Counted from the first letter of the stretch, positions 1 to 9,900 are shown. The stretch: DNA of 64,000 nt from Tupaia tana (GCA_026018925.1 JAKSZU010000018.1:32335807-32399806); one strand, 5' to 3'. Notes: a model not told the origin generated them from the sequence alone. A program made the numbers and translations.

Positions 1-1475
1 CAAGACTTTTGAACACTCTGAATTAGAGTTTATTTCCTACGGGGACTCCAACCAGTAGACCAAACACATAAATAATAGCTCAGAATATGCTCATATATAT
101 ATATAATAAATATATAAGTCTACATGAACATATACATGCACATATACATATTATTTTCCTCACCTCTCCCTCTTCATATTTGTATTTGAAAATACCACCT
201 TGTCTGAGCTTAGACTCCAATCCTAGAGGTTCACTCCTCACTCGTGGCTACCCTTACTGTCATCTCCCTTTCTCCTTCCACTGACACTGTAGCCCCTGTG
301 ATCCTGTTGAATGGCTGGAGGCATCAGTTCATTAGCAGTACCCACACAGTGCTCTGCAGAGCTTTCTGGAGGTGTCTACAGTCACCAGCCTTACTGCCTT
401 ATGTCCACCACCCACAGCAACATTTGTACTCACACCTCAGGACCGAACTGGCCAGCTTCCTTCCAGCTTATAGATTACAGCTTGTCCCTAGGCCTGGGAA
501 GGAGGTAGTGGTGGGTAGGATAGAAAGTAGACTTGCAAAATTAACTGTCAGGCCCTGAGGGGGTGACGAGGTGCATTCATTTCTCAGAACTAATTCATTC
601 AACATTTGTCACAGGCCAAGAATATACTGGGCACAATTCCAGGCTCTGGGGACCCAGGATGAACTGGCCAGACACGAATCAAGTCTTTGAAAAGCTCTAC
701 TGAGGGCGGGAGGGAGATGTGCAAATTCAAACCAGTTTGCTGAGCCCACATTTCTTGGCAGGAGGAGGAAATGCTGGAAGGGGAACAGCAGGTTCCTTGC
801 ACTCCAGGATGGGCAAGAGACACAAGTGAAGTTCTGCAGAATCAGGAAGGTTCTGGGTGGTATCTGAGGACCACCACCATGCAGTGAGGAGATCTCTATC
901 ACCCAGTCAGCTGCTGACTGCAAGGCATTGATCCTAAGAGGGCTGAAGGGAGCAGAGAGTGCTAACACTGCTAAGAATGCTATTAGCATGGTTAATTGCA
1001 GGAGGATTGGCAAGACGACTAATGGAGATACAACATGTTGTTCAACAAGAAAAATAGGTTGCATGGTCTCGTGGTGTCCAGGAGCTGGTTCAAGGTTGCT
1101 CCACACCTCTCCCTTGCCTTATCGCCCATCTCTGCCATGTCCATGATTGCAAAACAGAGAAGGTATTATCACTCTCATCTGCCCATGGCATCTGATTATA
1201 GATAAGACTGAACAAATCAGTTTGCTGAGTGCAGCCCAATGCCTGGAAGCTCACTTCTGGGTACAAGGTGCCCAGTGGCAGGGTGGAGCCCACAAAACTC
1301 ACTGGGGCAGCGATGGGGAGAGCAGATAAGAGGGCTGGTTCCTGTAGTCACAGTCTGTTCAGAAACTCCCTAGTGGTCACAGATGTAGGGAAAATTCTTA
1401 CCCTCCCATGTTAGTTAGGGCAGTGCCTCAGGCCATAGCTGGAGAGGAAAACTTTGAACAAATTTTTTAAATGTT
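1..1475. other. Unique noncoding sequence
   Basis: I see no gene here. There is a short AT-rich run (TATATATAATAAATATATA type) near 90-118. Frames such as 244-558 and 609-1106 (minus) have no recognisable domain and overlap each other on opposite strands. A weak L2-like fragment is listed separately. Confidence 0.6.
590..705 (-). mobile_element. L2-like fragment
   Basis: The text ATTCATTCAACATTTGTCAC, then a degraded 'CCAGGCTCTGGGGACCCAGGATGAA' block, resembles the usual inverted 3' end of L2 (target-age motif, 'mature length' block). Short and diverged. Confidence 0.4.
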
Positions 1476-1735
1476 GGGCCAGCTACAGTGACACAGCGGT
1501 AATGCAATGCTCCGCAATGCTGAGACCATACGGGAAGGTTCCAGGTTCATGACCCAAGGTCTCCCTGTACATACAGTCATGTGCCTGTCTTGACTGACTA
1601 AAGCTGGCTGGGGTGGATTGCAGTGTGAACAACCCCCCACCCCCCTTGCTTGTGGGTGCCTATTTGTCTCTTTATTTCCCTAACTCTCTCTTCTTTCTCT
1701 CTCTCAGAAGAAATAAATTTAAAAAATATAAAATT
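1476..1735 (+). mobile_element. SINE, family C (tRNA-like head)
   Basis: It starts GGGCCAGCTACAGTGACACA with GCGGTAATGCAATGC as the A-box-like part and GGTTCCAGGTTCATG as the B-box-like part. The body CTGACTAAAGCTGGCTGGGG leads to CT-rich DNA and an AATAAATTTAAAAAATA tail. Similar copies lie at 28.9, 49.1 and 60.6 kb. Confidence 0.8.
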
Positions 1736-1757
1736 TGGAGGCAGAGGGCGGCAGACA

Positions 1758-2018
1758 GGGAACCAACAGTAAAATACACTACTCTGTGAGGTCATCCCAC
1801 ATGGGAAGGCTCTTGGTTCAAATCCGGAGACCTCTGTGAACAGGCTGGGCATACGCTCACTTCTGGTCCAGGGCTGGCTACAGCTGGGGGTGGATCAAGG
1901 TATCTGGACCCAGCTGGTAGTGCTGTCTCTATGTCTCTGTCTCTCTGTGTCTCTGTCTCTCACTCTCTCTGGCTCTGACACTCATGAAAGAAATAAACTA
2001 ATCAACCAAAAAAAATTT
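1758..2018 (+). mobile_element. SINE, family C
   Basis: A second family-C copy lies just behind the first. It has GGGAACCAACAGTAAAATAC, the conserved CCCACATGGGAAGG, a B-box-like GGTTCAAATCC, the GGCTGGCTACAGCTGGGGG body, a long TCTCTG run and a GAAAGAAATAAACTAATC tail. Confidence 0.8.
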
Positions 2019-2554
2019 GTTTTAATGGGAGTAAGGCACGGTGGGAGGTTACCTAAAATGCTGAGACTGAACACATGCACCCGGACAATGGTTCTCTCCT
2101 GGACTCTCCTGGCCCCTGTCATTTAATTCCTGGTGCTGGTGAAATTTAAAAGGCCACCTTGCAAAGAAAAAGATACAGTCAGGTAGGTTTTGTAAAGCTG
2201 CTTGTTTTGTGAGCCAAGGGGCAGAAGGAGAGGAGGAAAAATGATATTGACTCAGCAATTGGAGGTTAAAAGTAAATACAGTCAGTGTAAATAATGAGGC
2301 TTTTAAAGAGAGCACTTCACACTGGGCACCCATGGGAGTTGTGAAGGGGAAAGTAGAATGAGCATAAATTGCCGAGGGCACCTTTCCCTCCTCCATTCCA
2401 CCTTTAGGATTTCTTAGCCTGGTACAAAGAGAAGTGGGGAGTGGCTGCAAATTTTATGTACCTTGAATGTACGCATACTTGTCTGATTTTTTTTCTGGGC
2501 TTCATGATTGCCTCCTAAAGTTTAGAAGAGGCAGTCTTTCTTTTTTGTGGTTTT
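2019..2554. other. Unique noncoding sequence
   Basis: No gene or repeat family recognised. The frame at 2049-2450 (minus) shows no domain. Confidence 0.5.
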
Positions 2555-2794
2555 ATGTTTTTGCTTTGTTAATTGTCAGAGGGCATGTGTGCTCAGAGAG
2601 AGACAGAGAGATGGAGATGGAGAAAGCATCTCACAACAACCACCACTCACACAATCTCACAATCTGTGAGATTGTTAGGAGTTGGGGCATACACACATGC
2701 CCTGTGTGTTTCTCAAGCCACCGGGGCTGGAATTCAAACCGTGGCCGGTCTTGTGGGATCCTGCTCCCTTAACCACTCGGCTAAAGAGCCAGCC
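2555..2794 (-). mobile_element. SINE, family E (old tRNA-derived)
   Basis: On the minus strand the head reads GGCTGGCTCTTTAGCCGAGT with a GTGGTTAAGG A-box end, then GGATCCCACA. The element ends in a CCCTCTGACAATTAA tail. Copies at 19.4, 40.0 and 61.5 kb share the GGATCCCACA-type head and the tail, which separates them from family A. Confidence 0.75.
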
Positions 2795-2828
2795 TGAAAA
2801 GAGCCAGTCTATAAGAGACAGGTAAGTG

Positions 2829-3095
2829 AGGGGCCAGACAGTGATGTAGCAGTAACACAACACTCTGTAAGGCTGGCCCACGTGGGAAGGTCCTGGGTCC
2901 ACATTCAGAGACCTCCTTGAACATGCTGGGTCCAAGCCTGCCTGTGATCCAGGACTGGCTGAAGCTCAGGTAGACTACAGCATCATGACCCATTAGGTGC
3001 TTCTCTATCTCAGTTCCCCCTGGGTCCTGTTCCATGAAACAGAGCCTGGCACCGAGAAGGTGCTCCATGAATTGGACTCTACACAAATAAATCAG
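2829..3095 (+). mobile_element. SINE, family C
   Basis: The head GGGGCCAGACAGTGATGTAG, GGCCCACGTGGGAAGGTCC and the body CCAGGACTGGCTGAAGCT match family C. The last 70 bases (after about 3025) do not match the family well, so the end is uncertain. Confidence 0.75.
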
Positions 3096-3174
3096 CCCAC
3101 AAACAGGTACCCGCGTTGATCTTGCTGTTCCACAGCACCACCAACCAACATTCCTGGGAAGCTTCTAAGGGCCA

Positions 3175-3330
3175 TGTGCTTTTATCTATGAACTCATCCT
3201 ACCCTCCAGCCATGCAGCATCTGTCCATTTTACAGATGAGGCAAATGGCTGTACAGCGAGGTTAAATGACTTGCCTTGGCCTCCTGGCTGGTTAGAAGTA
3301 CAATCAGGATTTAACCCAGAGACACATGAT
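3175..3330 (-). mobile_element. MIR fragment
   Basis: CCATTTTACAGATGAGGCAA followed by GAGGTTAAATGACTTGCC is the inverted MIR core (tRNA-derived ancient SINE). Confidence 0.85.
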
Positions 3331-4295
3331 CAGAATTCTAGAATTATCCACAACGGAGGACCGAGGTCCACGCCGGGTTATTTTTCAGTCCAAACCTTCT
3401 AAATGGTCTAGATGCCCAGCTTGTCAGACAGGTGGATGGCCACAGACCAAGGTTAGGAGGAAAAGCCCATTTGACTCACTGCTTTCAAAACAAAACTATT
3501 TCTCGAACCCCACTTTACATGGGCTGAAACGAAGGGAACAGAAACATGCCCCGGGGCTTCCCAAAGAACTGCATGACTTACCTAAAAGTTGCCCCAAGGT
3601 GATCATAACGCTAACAACTGATGCCTGTCCTGTCTGAGAACCACAAAACAGGCTGCAAATCGCTGGGCCTGGTGCTGAGGGTCACATTCTCCCGGCCCTG
3701 TGGGCAGCTCTGAAGCTGGACCTTGAACTTGCTACTGGTCAACTTAAAAGAGAACCCCTCAGGAACAAGCAAGGCAAGGTGTTTGATTCATAATCAGATA
3801 ACAGAAAAGTGACCATGATAGAATTTGGCAATTCTTTCTTTCTCACTTTCTCTTTCTTTCTTTCTTCTTTGTTTTCGTTTGTTGTCAGGTTGTGTTGGTT
3901 GGTTGGTTTTTTAATGCTTTGTTCTTCACTTCAAGAGAAACTGTACCAGTTTACAAGAGATTGAAAATGTTTTGGAAAATTTCAATGAGTACCTACAAAA
4001 TTAAGATATTTCCATTGACAAAAGCATCCTAAGCAATGACTCACTGATCCATGCAGGTGGAAAGTCTTGAATCTGGCAATTCTAAACTGGGAACGATGCC
4101 GTTGGGCTCCGGATGATTCTGTGTGGCTCTCCCTCCCACCCCTACCCAACACATTCAAACCAGATCCCAGCAATAGCTTGGAGGGGCAATATCGGATGTT
4201 ATCTATCGAGCTGACGGGAGCACTATGGTCTTGCTGGTCTCACCATCAGGGGAAGGAAGGTATCCTAGCTCCAACACCCACTGGGCACATGCATT
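3331..4295. other. Unique noncoding sequence with a TTTC-rich run
   Basis: No gene recognised. A pyrimidine run of TTTCT units lies at 3834-3868. The frame at 3326-3637 shows no domain. Confidence 0.5.
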
Positions 4296-4382
4296 ATATT
4301 GGGTTGTCGGAAGAATCGTGACATATTTTTTTTCTGTTTTTCTATGCAAAAACACGTCATGACTTTTCTGATAACCCAGTGC
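4296..4382. mobile_element. Palindromic mariner-type MITE, copy 1
   Basis: About 86 bp, nearly a full inverted repeat. The left end is ATTGGGTTGTCGGAAG and the right end, read inverted, is ACTGGGTTATCAGAAAAG. It is flanked by TA-like bases, and the centre reads TTTTTCTATGCAAAAA. The size, TA target and terminal TTGGGTTG are typical of Tc1/mariner MITEs. A second copy is at 53.25 kb with its centre in the opposite orientation. Confidence 0.8.
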
Positions 4383-4481
4383 CTCCTAGGAAGAGCAGTG
4401 TCTAGTGGGTGCCCACAAATTGGGGACTTGCAAAGAGAACCAGATAGGACACACATGAGTATTTAGTACTTTAACATATAT

Positions 4482-4672
4482 ATGTGTGACTTTGAGCAGG
4501 TCACTAACTTCCCTGTGCCTCAGTTTCCTTATATATTAAATGAGAGGCAATAACACAGTGTTGAACCACCCTCAGGGAGCTAATATTAGTCAGGTTGGTA
4601 TATTTAAAGTGCCTACCACAAGGCCTGGCATAATTGTTCTCTAAGTGACACTGGTTGTTATTATATTGCAGA
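4482..4672 (+). mobile_element. MIR
   Basis: TGTGACTTTGAGCAGGTCAC, CTGTGCCTCAGTTTCC and the 3' AAGGCCTGGCATAATTG follow MIR in order on the plus strand. Confidence 0.85.
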
Positions 4673-4718
4673 TATGCTTTCTTATAAAAGTGTTAAGTTT
4701 AGGTTTAAAAAGTGGTTT

Positions 4719-5035
4719 GAGGACCCAGCAGGTGGCATGGTAGTTAAGTGTTAGACTCCCACATGGCCAACTGTGGTTCAAGTCCCAGACCGGACAGCTT
4801 GCCTTCTCACTTTCTCTTGCTCTCTCTCTCTCTGTCTCTCTAGTGACACCCAGTACTTTATACCCTTAATATTACATAGTGTGTAATATTATACGTGTAT
4901 ACATGTACATAGATATGTATATTACACACTATGTAATATTATGAGTATAAATGTACATGTAGCCTAAAACAAATTTAAAAATAATAATGATAAATAAAAT
5001 TAAACAAACTACAAAAAAGAATTAAAAAATTAAAA
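4719..5035 (+). mobile_element. SINE, family B
   Basis: The head GGACCCAGCAGGTGGCATGG and B-box-like GTGGTTCAAGTCCC are joined directly to a CTTTCTCTTGCTCTCTC stretch, without the middle part of family A. The tail is long and AT-rich and contains a perfect inverted repeat (next entry). Confidence 0.8.
4871..4937. repeat. Perfect 17-bp inverted repeat (AT-rich hairpin)
   Basis: The arm ATTACATAGTGTGTAAT (4871-4887) is the exact reverse complement of ATTACACACTATGTAAT (4921-4937). The 33-bp loop is itself rich in short palindromes such as ATGTACAT. Confidence 0.9.
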
Positions 5036-5241
5036 AGTGATTTAAATGCACGTGCATGTATACATGTGTACATACACTTATATATACAAAAGGTCATTTA
5101 GAAGTTCACAGAGAATGCATATGATGAGAAAACTGTGTGTGGATTTGAATTTTTTGTTTGTGCCTAAATAAACTTGTGTGTAATGCCATTGATGTGTGAG
5201 CTTTTTGACGTTCCCTTGAATATACAAAATGTAAAGGCCAG

Positions 5242-5510
5242 GGAACCAGCAGTTAGCGTAATGGCTATGTCGCTGGACTCCCACGTAGTCGACTGCGGGT
5301 CACGTCTCGGACCCGGTGGCTTACAACTCACGCCGGGCGCATGTGCGTGCGTGCCCAAGATCCCGAGAGGAGAATGGAGGAGAAGGGATTGCGGCGTGAC
5401 CATCCCCCCTGGGGGGTGATTTCTCGCTTTCTGTCTCTATGTCTCTCTCTGTCTGTCTGGCGAGCGCACGCGCCCTATAGCGAAAAACCTCTCAAAAAAA
5501 AAAAAAAAAA
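5242..5510 (+). mobile_element. SINE, family A (young, complete)
   Basis: Complete copy. GGAACCAGCAGTTAGCGTAA with ATGGCTATG forms the tRNA A-box region. Then come GGCTTACAACTCACGCCGGG, GGAGGAGAAGGGATTGCGGC, a CT-rich run, CGCCCTATAGCGAAAAACC and 18 A. The 14-bp target duplication AATGTAAAGGCCAG is perfect (5228-5241 and 5511-5524). High CpG content suggests a young insertion. Confidence 0.92.
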
Positions 5511-5524
5511 AATGTAAAGGCCAG

Positions 5525-5781
5525 ACCAACTGCAATGGTACGGTGGTGACACAGGTTCCCGCAAGACTGGAGGCTACGTGACTCACTACCAGTTCGAATC
5601 CCAGAATTGATCTGAAGGTATGCCTACTGTGCACGTGAGCACTTGGGTCCTGAAGAACTAGAGGGACTGGGGAATAAGACCTGGTCAAGCGTGCTTTCAC
5701 TCTCTCTTTGTCCCTCTCATCCATGCACACATGCATGCACATACAGACTTTCTTTATCATTGAAAAGAAAAAAAAAAAAAA
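5525..5781 (+). mobile_element. tRNA-derived SINE adjoining the previous one
   Basis: ACCAACTGCAATGGTACGGT and a good B box (AGTTCGAATCCC) start it. A CT-rich stretch and poly-A end it. GTAAAGGCCA stands before it and GTAAAAGCCA after it, so it used the same target as the younger family-A copy on its left. Confidence 0.8.
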
Positions 5782-5791
5782 GTAAAAGCCA

Positions 5792-6990
5792 ATGCGGAGA
5801 GTGGAGGTTACAGGAAACCCGGGAAGGTGGTGTACAAACGACTGTGATTTGGGAAACTGAGCATCTTCCTGGCGCTGTCAGTCCACCTTCCTACTGACTC
5901 CCCGTCTGCAGTGCCCACAGTCCCAGCAGGCTTCTCCTTGAGCCTCGTGTCCCCGTGTGACACACCGTGCCCAAGGGCCTTTACGGAATGCAGCCAGACT
6001 CTCCAGATGGCCTCCTGCCGCTTGGAGGCATGAAGGGGTGGGGGAAAAGGGTGCCCATTGTTCTCCAGCTAGCTCCCCCAGTTTATCTCTCTTCCACCTA
6101 GGCCCGACTTATCTCCCCTGCCTCCTACCAAAAACCTGGAGGGAGCTAGCTGGTGGTGTGACCTGACTCATCTGACGCTGGATGGCAAGAGACTCACGGG
6201 AACTTGAGCCCCTTCCCACTCTCGGCCCACACCTCCGGCCCTGAGAAAGCAGTGTGAAGCGCCCAGATTCTGTGGAATACTAGGCCAAGGGCTTAGCTCC
6301 AGCCTTGAGACCGTCATGGAAAATCTGTGCGCCCACCACTCTGAGCAGCAGCCCCGCCCCCACAGACCCATGCCAGCCTCTTTCAGTGCCATGTCACAGC
6401 CTGGGAGAGGTGGGCCCAGCAGCACTCTGAACTCTTTGAAGAAATCCAGGGGACACTGCATTACTGCCTCCAGGGTCCCCTGCTGAAATGAACCTCGAAA
6501 AGATCCTGTTTTGCATGTCAGTACCGAATGTCCTTGGAAGAGAACCAAGATTAACTTGCCTTATCTTGAATTCTGCCTTAGAACCAATGGGTTAGGGCCA
6601 AGTTCCACTGCAGACAGAGAAATTCAAACCATCCCAGTACACCTGAGCTTCCCAACAAATCCTTCTGAAGCAAGGGCAGCAGACTGACCTCCTAATAGCC
6701 CCAGCCATGCTGCAGGCAGGGTGCTTGGGCACTGACCAGGCCTTCCTAAAACACCCCAGACTGACACCGTTGCACCCTAAGCTACCTTGGGAACATGAGT
6801 AATGGAAGATTGTTAACGACCCTGGGGAGTATTCCACGTTCTTGGAGATAGCTGAAAAGCCAGCATAAAAAAAACCTGAGCTGAGTAGTACCCTGGATTT
6901 AAGACGTGTGGGGTCTTAGCCAACATGGGCAACACAGCTAGAACTGGCACAGGAATGAGCACACAGATAAGGGGGATAGAAAAGGGGGCC
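5792..6990. other. Unique noncoding sequence, GC-rich
   Basis: No gene recognised. The frame at 6168-6548 (minus) has no domain. The block 6056-6106 closely resembles part of the SINE at 7.2-7.5 kb (see findings). Confidence 0.5.
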
Positions 6991-7805
6991 GGCAACTAGA
7001 AGCATGCACTCATGAACCACAGGTCACCATACTGGTAGCTAGTACAGGAGTATGAGAAAAGTGATCTCTTCAGTAAACGATACTGGGGAGATCAGTTAAC
7101 CATTTGTTGGGAGGAATAAATTAAAACATTACCTACGTTGTGCAACACAAAAATAAATTCCAGATGGATTTCAAAAACTAATAGTGTGGGCCAGCCAGTG
7201 GCATGGTGGTTAAGGCAGCTGAATCCCACATGGCCAACTGTGAGGTTCACATCCCAGACCTGGTGAGTTAAAAAATATGCTGGGCTCATTTTGTTCTCCA
7301 ACCAGCTCCCCCAGTTTATCTCTGGTCCACCTGGGCCCAAAATACCAAGAAAAGAACAGATTGCAATGTGGCCATTTCCTCCGAGGGGTGTTTTCTCACT
7401 TTCCCTCTCTGTCTGACTTATCTGGCAAGCACATGTACTGTATAGCAAAATCAAACCAAACCCAACAAAAAAACTAATTTAAAGTTATATCAACATTGTG
7501 TTAAGTCAAATAAGTGTCATGCAAGGATGAATACCAGGTAATCCCACTGATATAAGATACCTAAAGTAGTCACACTCTTAAGGACAGAGAGTAGGATGGT
7601 GGAGGGAAGGAGCAAATGTGAATTAATTTTAATGGATACAGAGTCTCAGTTTTACAAGAAGAAAAGTGTTCTGGAGAGAGATGGTGGCCTTGGGCTGTAC
7701 AACCACGTGAGTGCATTTAATGCCACTGAACTGGATATTTAAAAATGGTGAAGATGGTAAATTGTATGTTACATGTTTTTAACCACAATTAAAAATAATA
7801 ACTTT
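6991..7805 (+). mobile_element. L1 3' end, interrupted by a SINE
   Basis: AACACAAAAATAAATTCCAG, then ATGGATTTCAAAAA, resembles the end of L1 ORF2. After the SINE, 'CAGTTTTACAAGAAGAAAAG' and 'TGCCACTGAACTGGATATTT AAAAATGGTGAAGATGG' follow the L1 3'-UTR order, ending in an A-rich tail. ORF2 is not open. Confidence 0.75.
7183..7468 (+). mobile_element. SINE, family A with foreign internal block
   Basis: The head GGGCCAGCCAGTGGCATGGT and the end CTGTATAGCAAAATC are family A. The perfect 10-bp duplication AAAAACTAAT flanks it (7173-7182 and 7469-7478). The normal 'GTGCGTGCATGCCCAAGATC' core is replaced by about 50 bp also found at 6056-6106. Confidence 0.85.
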
Positions 7806-8253
7806 CAAGGCCACATTGTAAAAAATTGAATGAGCATTAGAAAATAATATGAGATAATAGTTTTCATAATCTTAGGGTGGAGAAGGGTTGTTCATTGTCT
7901 TAAGCAAGACGTGAAATACAGAATCCATAAAGGAAAAGGTTGCTGGGTTCAAGTCATAATTGCATTCAGACTGACAAAGTTTGCTGAAGAAACTTTAGTG
8001 ATAACCCTGAGACTAACATAAGAATAACTATAGAGCCCCATGCAGAGTTCTAACACCCCAGCCCAAGGCTTGCGAACCCTAGGCCATTCTTCACTACAGT
8101 CATAAGCTTTGTTTTTACATTTAATGCCTATTTTATTATTTACCTAAATTTCTTTTACACTCTTTTTTAATCAACTTAATTAAAGTATTTTTGGATACAA
8201 TAAAATGCATCCATGTTAAAGGTACATTCCCATGACTTTTTTTCTTCTCCTTT
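7806..8253. other. AT-rich noncoding sequence
   Basis: No gene or clear repeat family recognised. Confidence 0.4.
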
Positions 8254-8271
8254 TTAAAGACAAGGTCTTGG

Positions 8272-8521
8272 GGCCAGCAGATGGTATAATGATATGTTGT
8301 TGGCCTCCCACATGGTCAACAGTGGTTCAAGTCCCAGACCAGGTGACTTGAAATTCATGCCAAGTGGGTGTGTGCGTGTGCCCAAAATCCCAAGAGAAAA
8401 ACTAAGGAGAAGGGATTGGGATGTGGCCATTCCCCTGGGGGTTATTTCTTGCTTTTTCTCTCTCTGTCTCTCTGTGAGTATACATGCCTTATAGTAAAAG
8501 TCTCTCTCTCTAAAAAAAAGG
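8272..8521 (+). mobile_element. SINE, family A, first of two at one site
   Basis: It starts GGCCAGCAGATGGTATAATG and ends GCCTTATAGTAAAAGTCTC plus A. The left target is TAAAGACAAGGTCTTGG (8255-8271) and the right is TAAAGACAGGATCTTGG (8522-8538). Confidence 0.88.
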
Positions 8522-8538
8522 TAAAGACAGGATCTTGG

Positions 8539-8801
8539 ACCAACCTGAGGCCTAGAGGATAAGACAGCTAGAGCTCACATGGCTGACTCCATGGTTCAAG
8601 TCCTGGCCCTGGGAGCTTGAGAAACATGTTGGACATGTGTGTGTGCATCCAAAATCTCAAAAGGAGAAAGAAATGGAGGAGAAGGGATTTCTGTATGACT
8701 ATGTCCTGTAGGGAGTTCTTTCTCATCATCCTATGCCAACACTCACACATGCCCTCTGAGAAATTTTTTTTTTAATTTTAAAAACAACAAAATAAAAAAT
8801 A
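8539..8801 (+). mobile_element. Older A-like SINE, second of two at one site
   Basis: ACCAACCTGAGGCCTAGAGG head, B-box-like GGTTCAAGTCC, GGAGGAGAAGGGATTTCTG core, A-rich end. A third, decayed target copy (TAAAGATGGGCTCTT) follows at about 8802. Confidence 0.75.
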
Positions 8802-9175
8802 AAGATGGGCTCTTATCACATCACTATCCTCCTGCCTCAGCCTCTCAACTAGGACTGCAGGAGCAAGTCACCATGTGTAAGAGAGGTTCAGGCCAGCCTC
8901 CAGCCCACAATCCTTCTGCCTTGACTGCCTCAAGCTGCTGGAATTACAGGCATACACCAATGTGCCAGCCTTTATATTGAACCAGAAATTGAACCTGGGT
9001 CTCCTCCCATGTGGTCCCAGCATCTCAGCAGAGCACACCACCACGAATTTTGACAAACTTATACACCCATCTCTACCATCAAGAGATAGATCTTTTCTAA
9101 CATCTTCACAAACATGGCAGCCATTGTTGCCCACAGTGGTGGGTCTGGAATCACATCTAGGCAGGTGAATGGGTC

Positions 9176-9900
9176 TAGCCACTTACCAGATGTGTGATCT
9201 TAGGCAAGTAACTGAGTCTTCCAGTACCTCAGTGGACTCAGTTTTTGGGTTCCACTTCCCACCCCCTAGAAAATTCATATGTGGAAATCCTAACCCTATA
9301 GGTAATGGTATTAGAAGGTAAGGCCTTTGGGAGATGACTTAGTCATGAAGGTGAAGCACTCATGAGTGGGATTAGTCTTGATAAAGAAGACCCAGTGTCA
9401 ATGAAAGGACCTCAAAGCAAACTGGGAGTTGTTCTTTCTTGACAAAGATGGGACTTTTTTATGTCAATAATAATTGCAATAAATTGAAACTTGTGGGAAT
9501 AAAGAAGAGAACAAGAGACTCCAGAGCACTTCTTGACTCCTTCTGCCACATGAAAATACAGCAGGAAGACTACAGTCTCTAAGTCAGGAAGTAGACTCTC
9601 ATCAGACATCAAGTCTGCCAATACCTTCATCTTGAACTTCTCAGCCTCCAGAACCGTGAGAAGTAAATGTTTGTTGTGTAAGCCACTGAGTCTGTAGCAG
9701 TTTGTTATAGCAGGTTGAACAGACTCAGTCACTCAGTTTCCTCACCTGTGAAATGAGAATGGAAATAGTACCAGCTCATAAGCTCTGTAGGTTAGTTGGA
9801 AGCATTGTATGAGATAATGGATGAAAAGCATTTAGTACAGTTCCAGAAAGTCCTCAGTGAATGTCCAGTGTTACTGCTGTTGTTATAATAAGAGTATGAA
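9176..9900 (+). mobile_element. MIR, split by an LTR
   Basis: 9176-9241 holds GTGTGATCTTAGGCAAGTAA and CTCAGTGGACTCAGT. The MIR resumes at about 9729 with CTCAGTTTCCTCACCTGTGA and AGTCCTCAGTGAATG. The two parts fit one MIR. Confidence 0.8.
9242..9721 (+). mobile_element. MST/MLT-type LTR (ERVL-MaLR)
   Basis: GGTATTAGAAGGTAAGGCCT, TTTGGGAGATGACTTAGTCA, AGCCTCCAGAACCGTGAG and AAGCCACTGAGTCTGTAGCA match the order of a MaLR solo LTR. ACTCAGT on both sides (9235-9241, 9722-9728) looks like the target duplication. No internal viral genes are present. Confidence 0.8.

Larger units (their letters stand above)
8254..9044 (-). mobile_element. tRNA/7SL chimeric SINE (family D), split by two SINEs
   Basis: Read on the minus strand from 9044, a tRNA-like head (GGTGTGCTCTGCTGAG, then GGTTCAATTTC) is followed by two Alu-like monomers. 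The first holds GTATGCCTGTAATTCCAGC. The second holds GAGAGGCTGAGGCAGGAGGA. The 3' end 'AAGACCTTGTCTTTAAAAA' lies at 8254-8271, beyond two inserted SINEs. The 7SL origin is well supported by the CCTGTAATTCCAGC and GAGGCTGAGGCAGGAGGAT motifs. Confidence 0.8.

Noticed and set aside
5242..5320. tRNA genes at SINE heads
   Set aside because: A- and B-box-like motifs are present, but each is followed by the SINE body and poly-A and flanked by target duplications; the cloverleaf is not kept.
9242..9721. Intact endogenous retrovirus
   Set aside because: Only solo LTRs of the MaLR type occur in the window; no gag, pol or env-like frame was seen.
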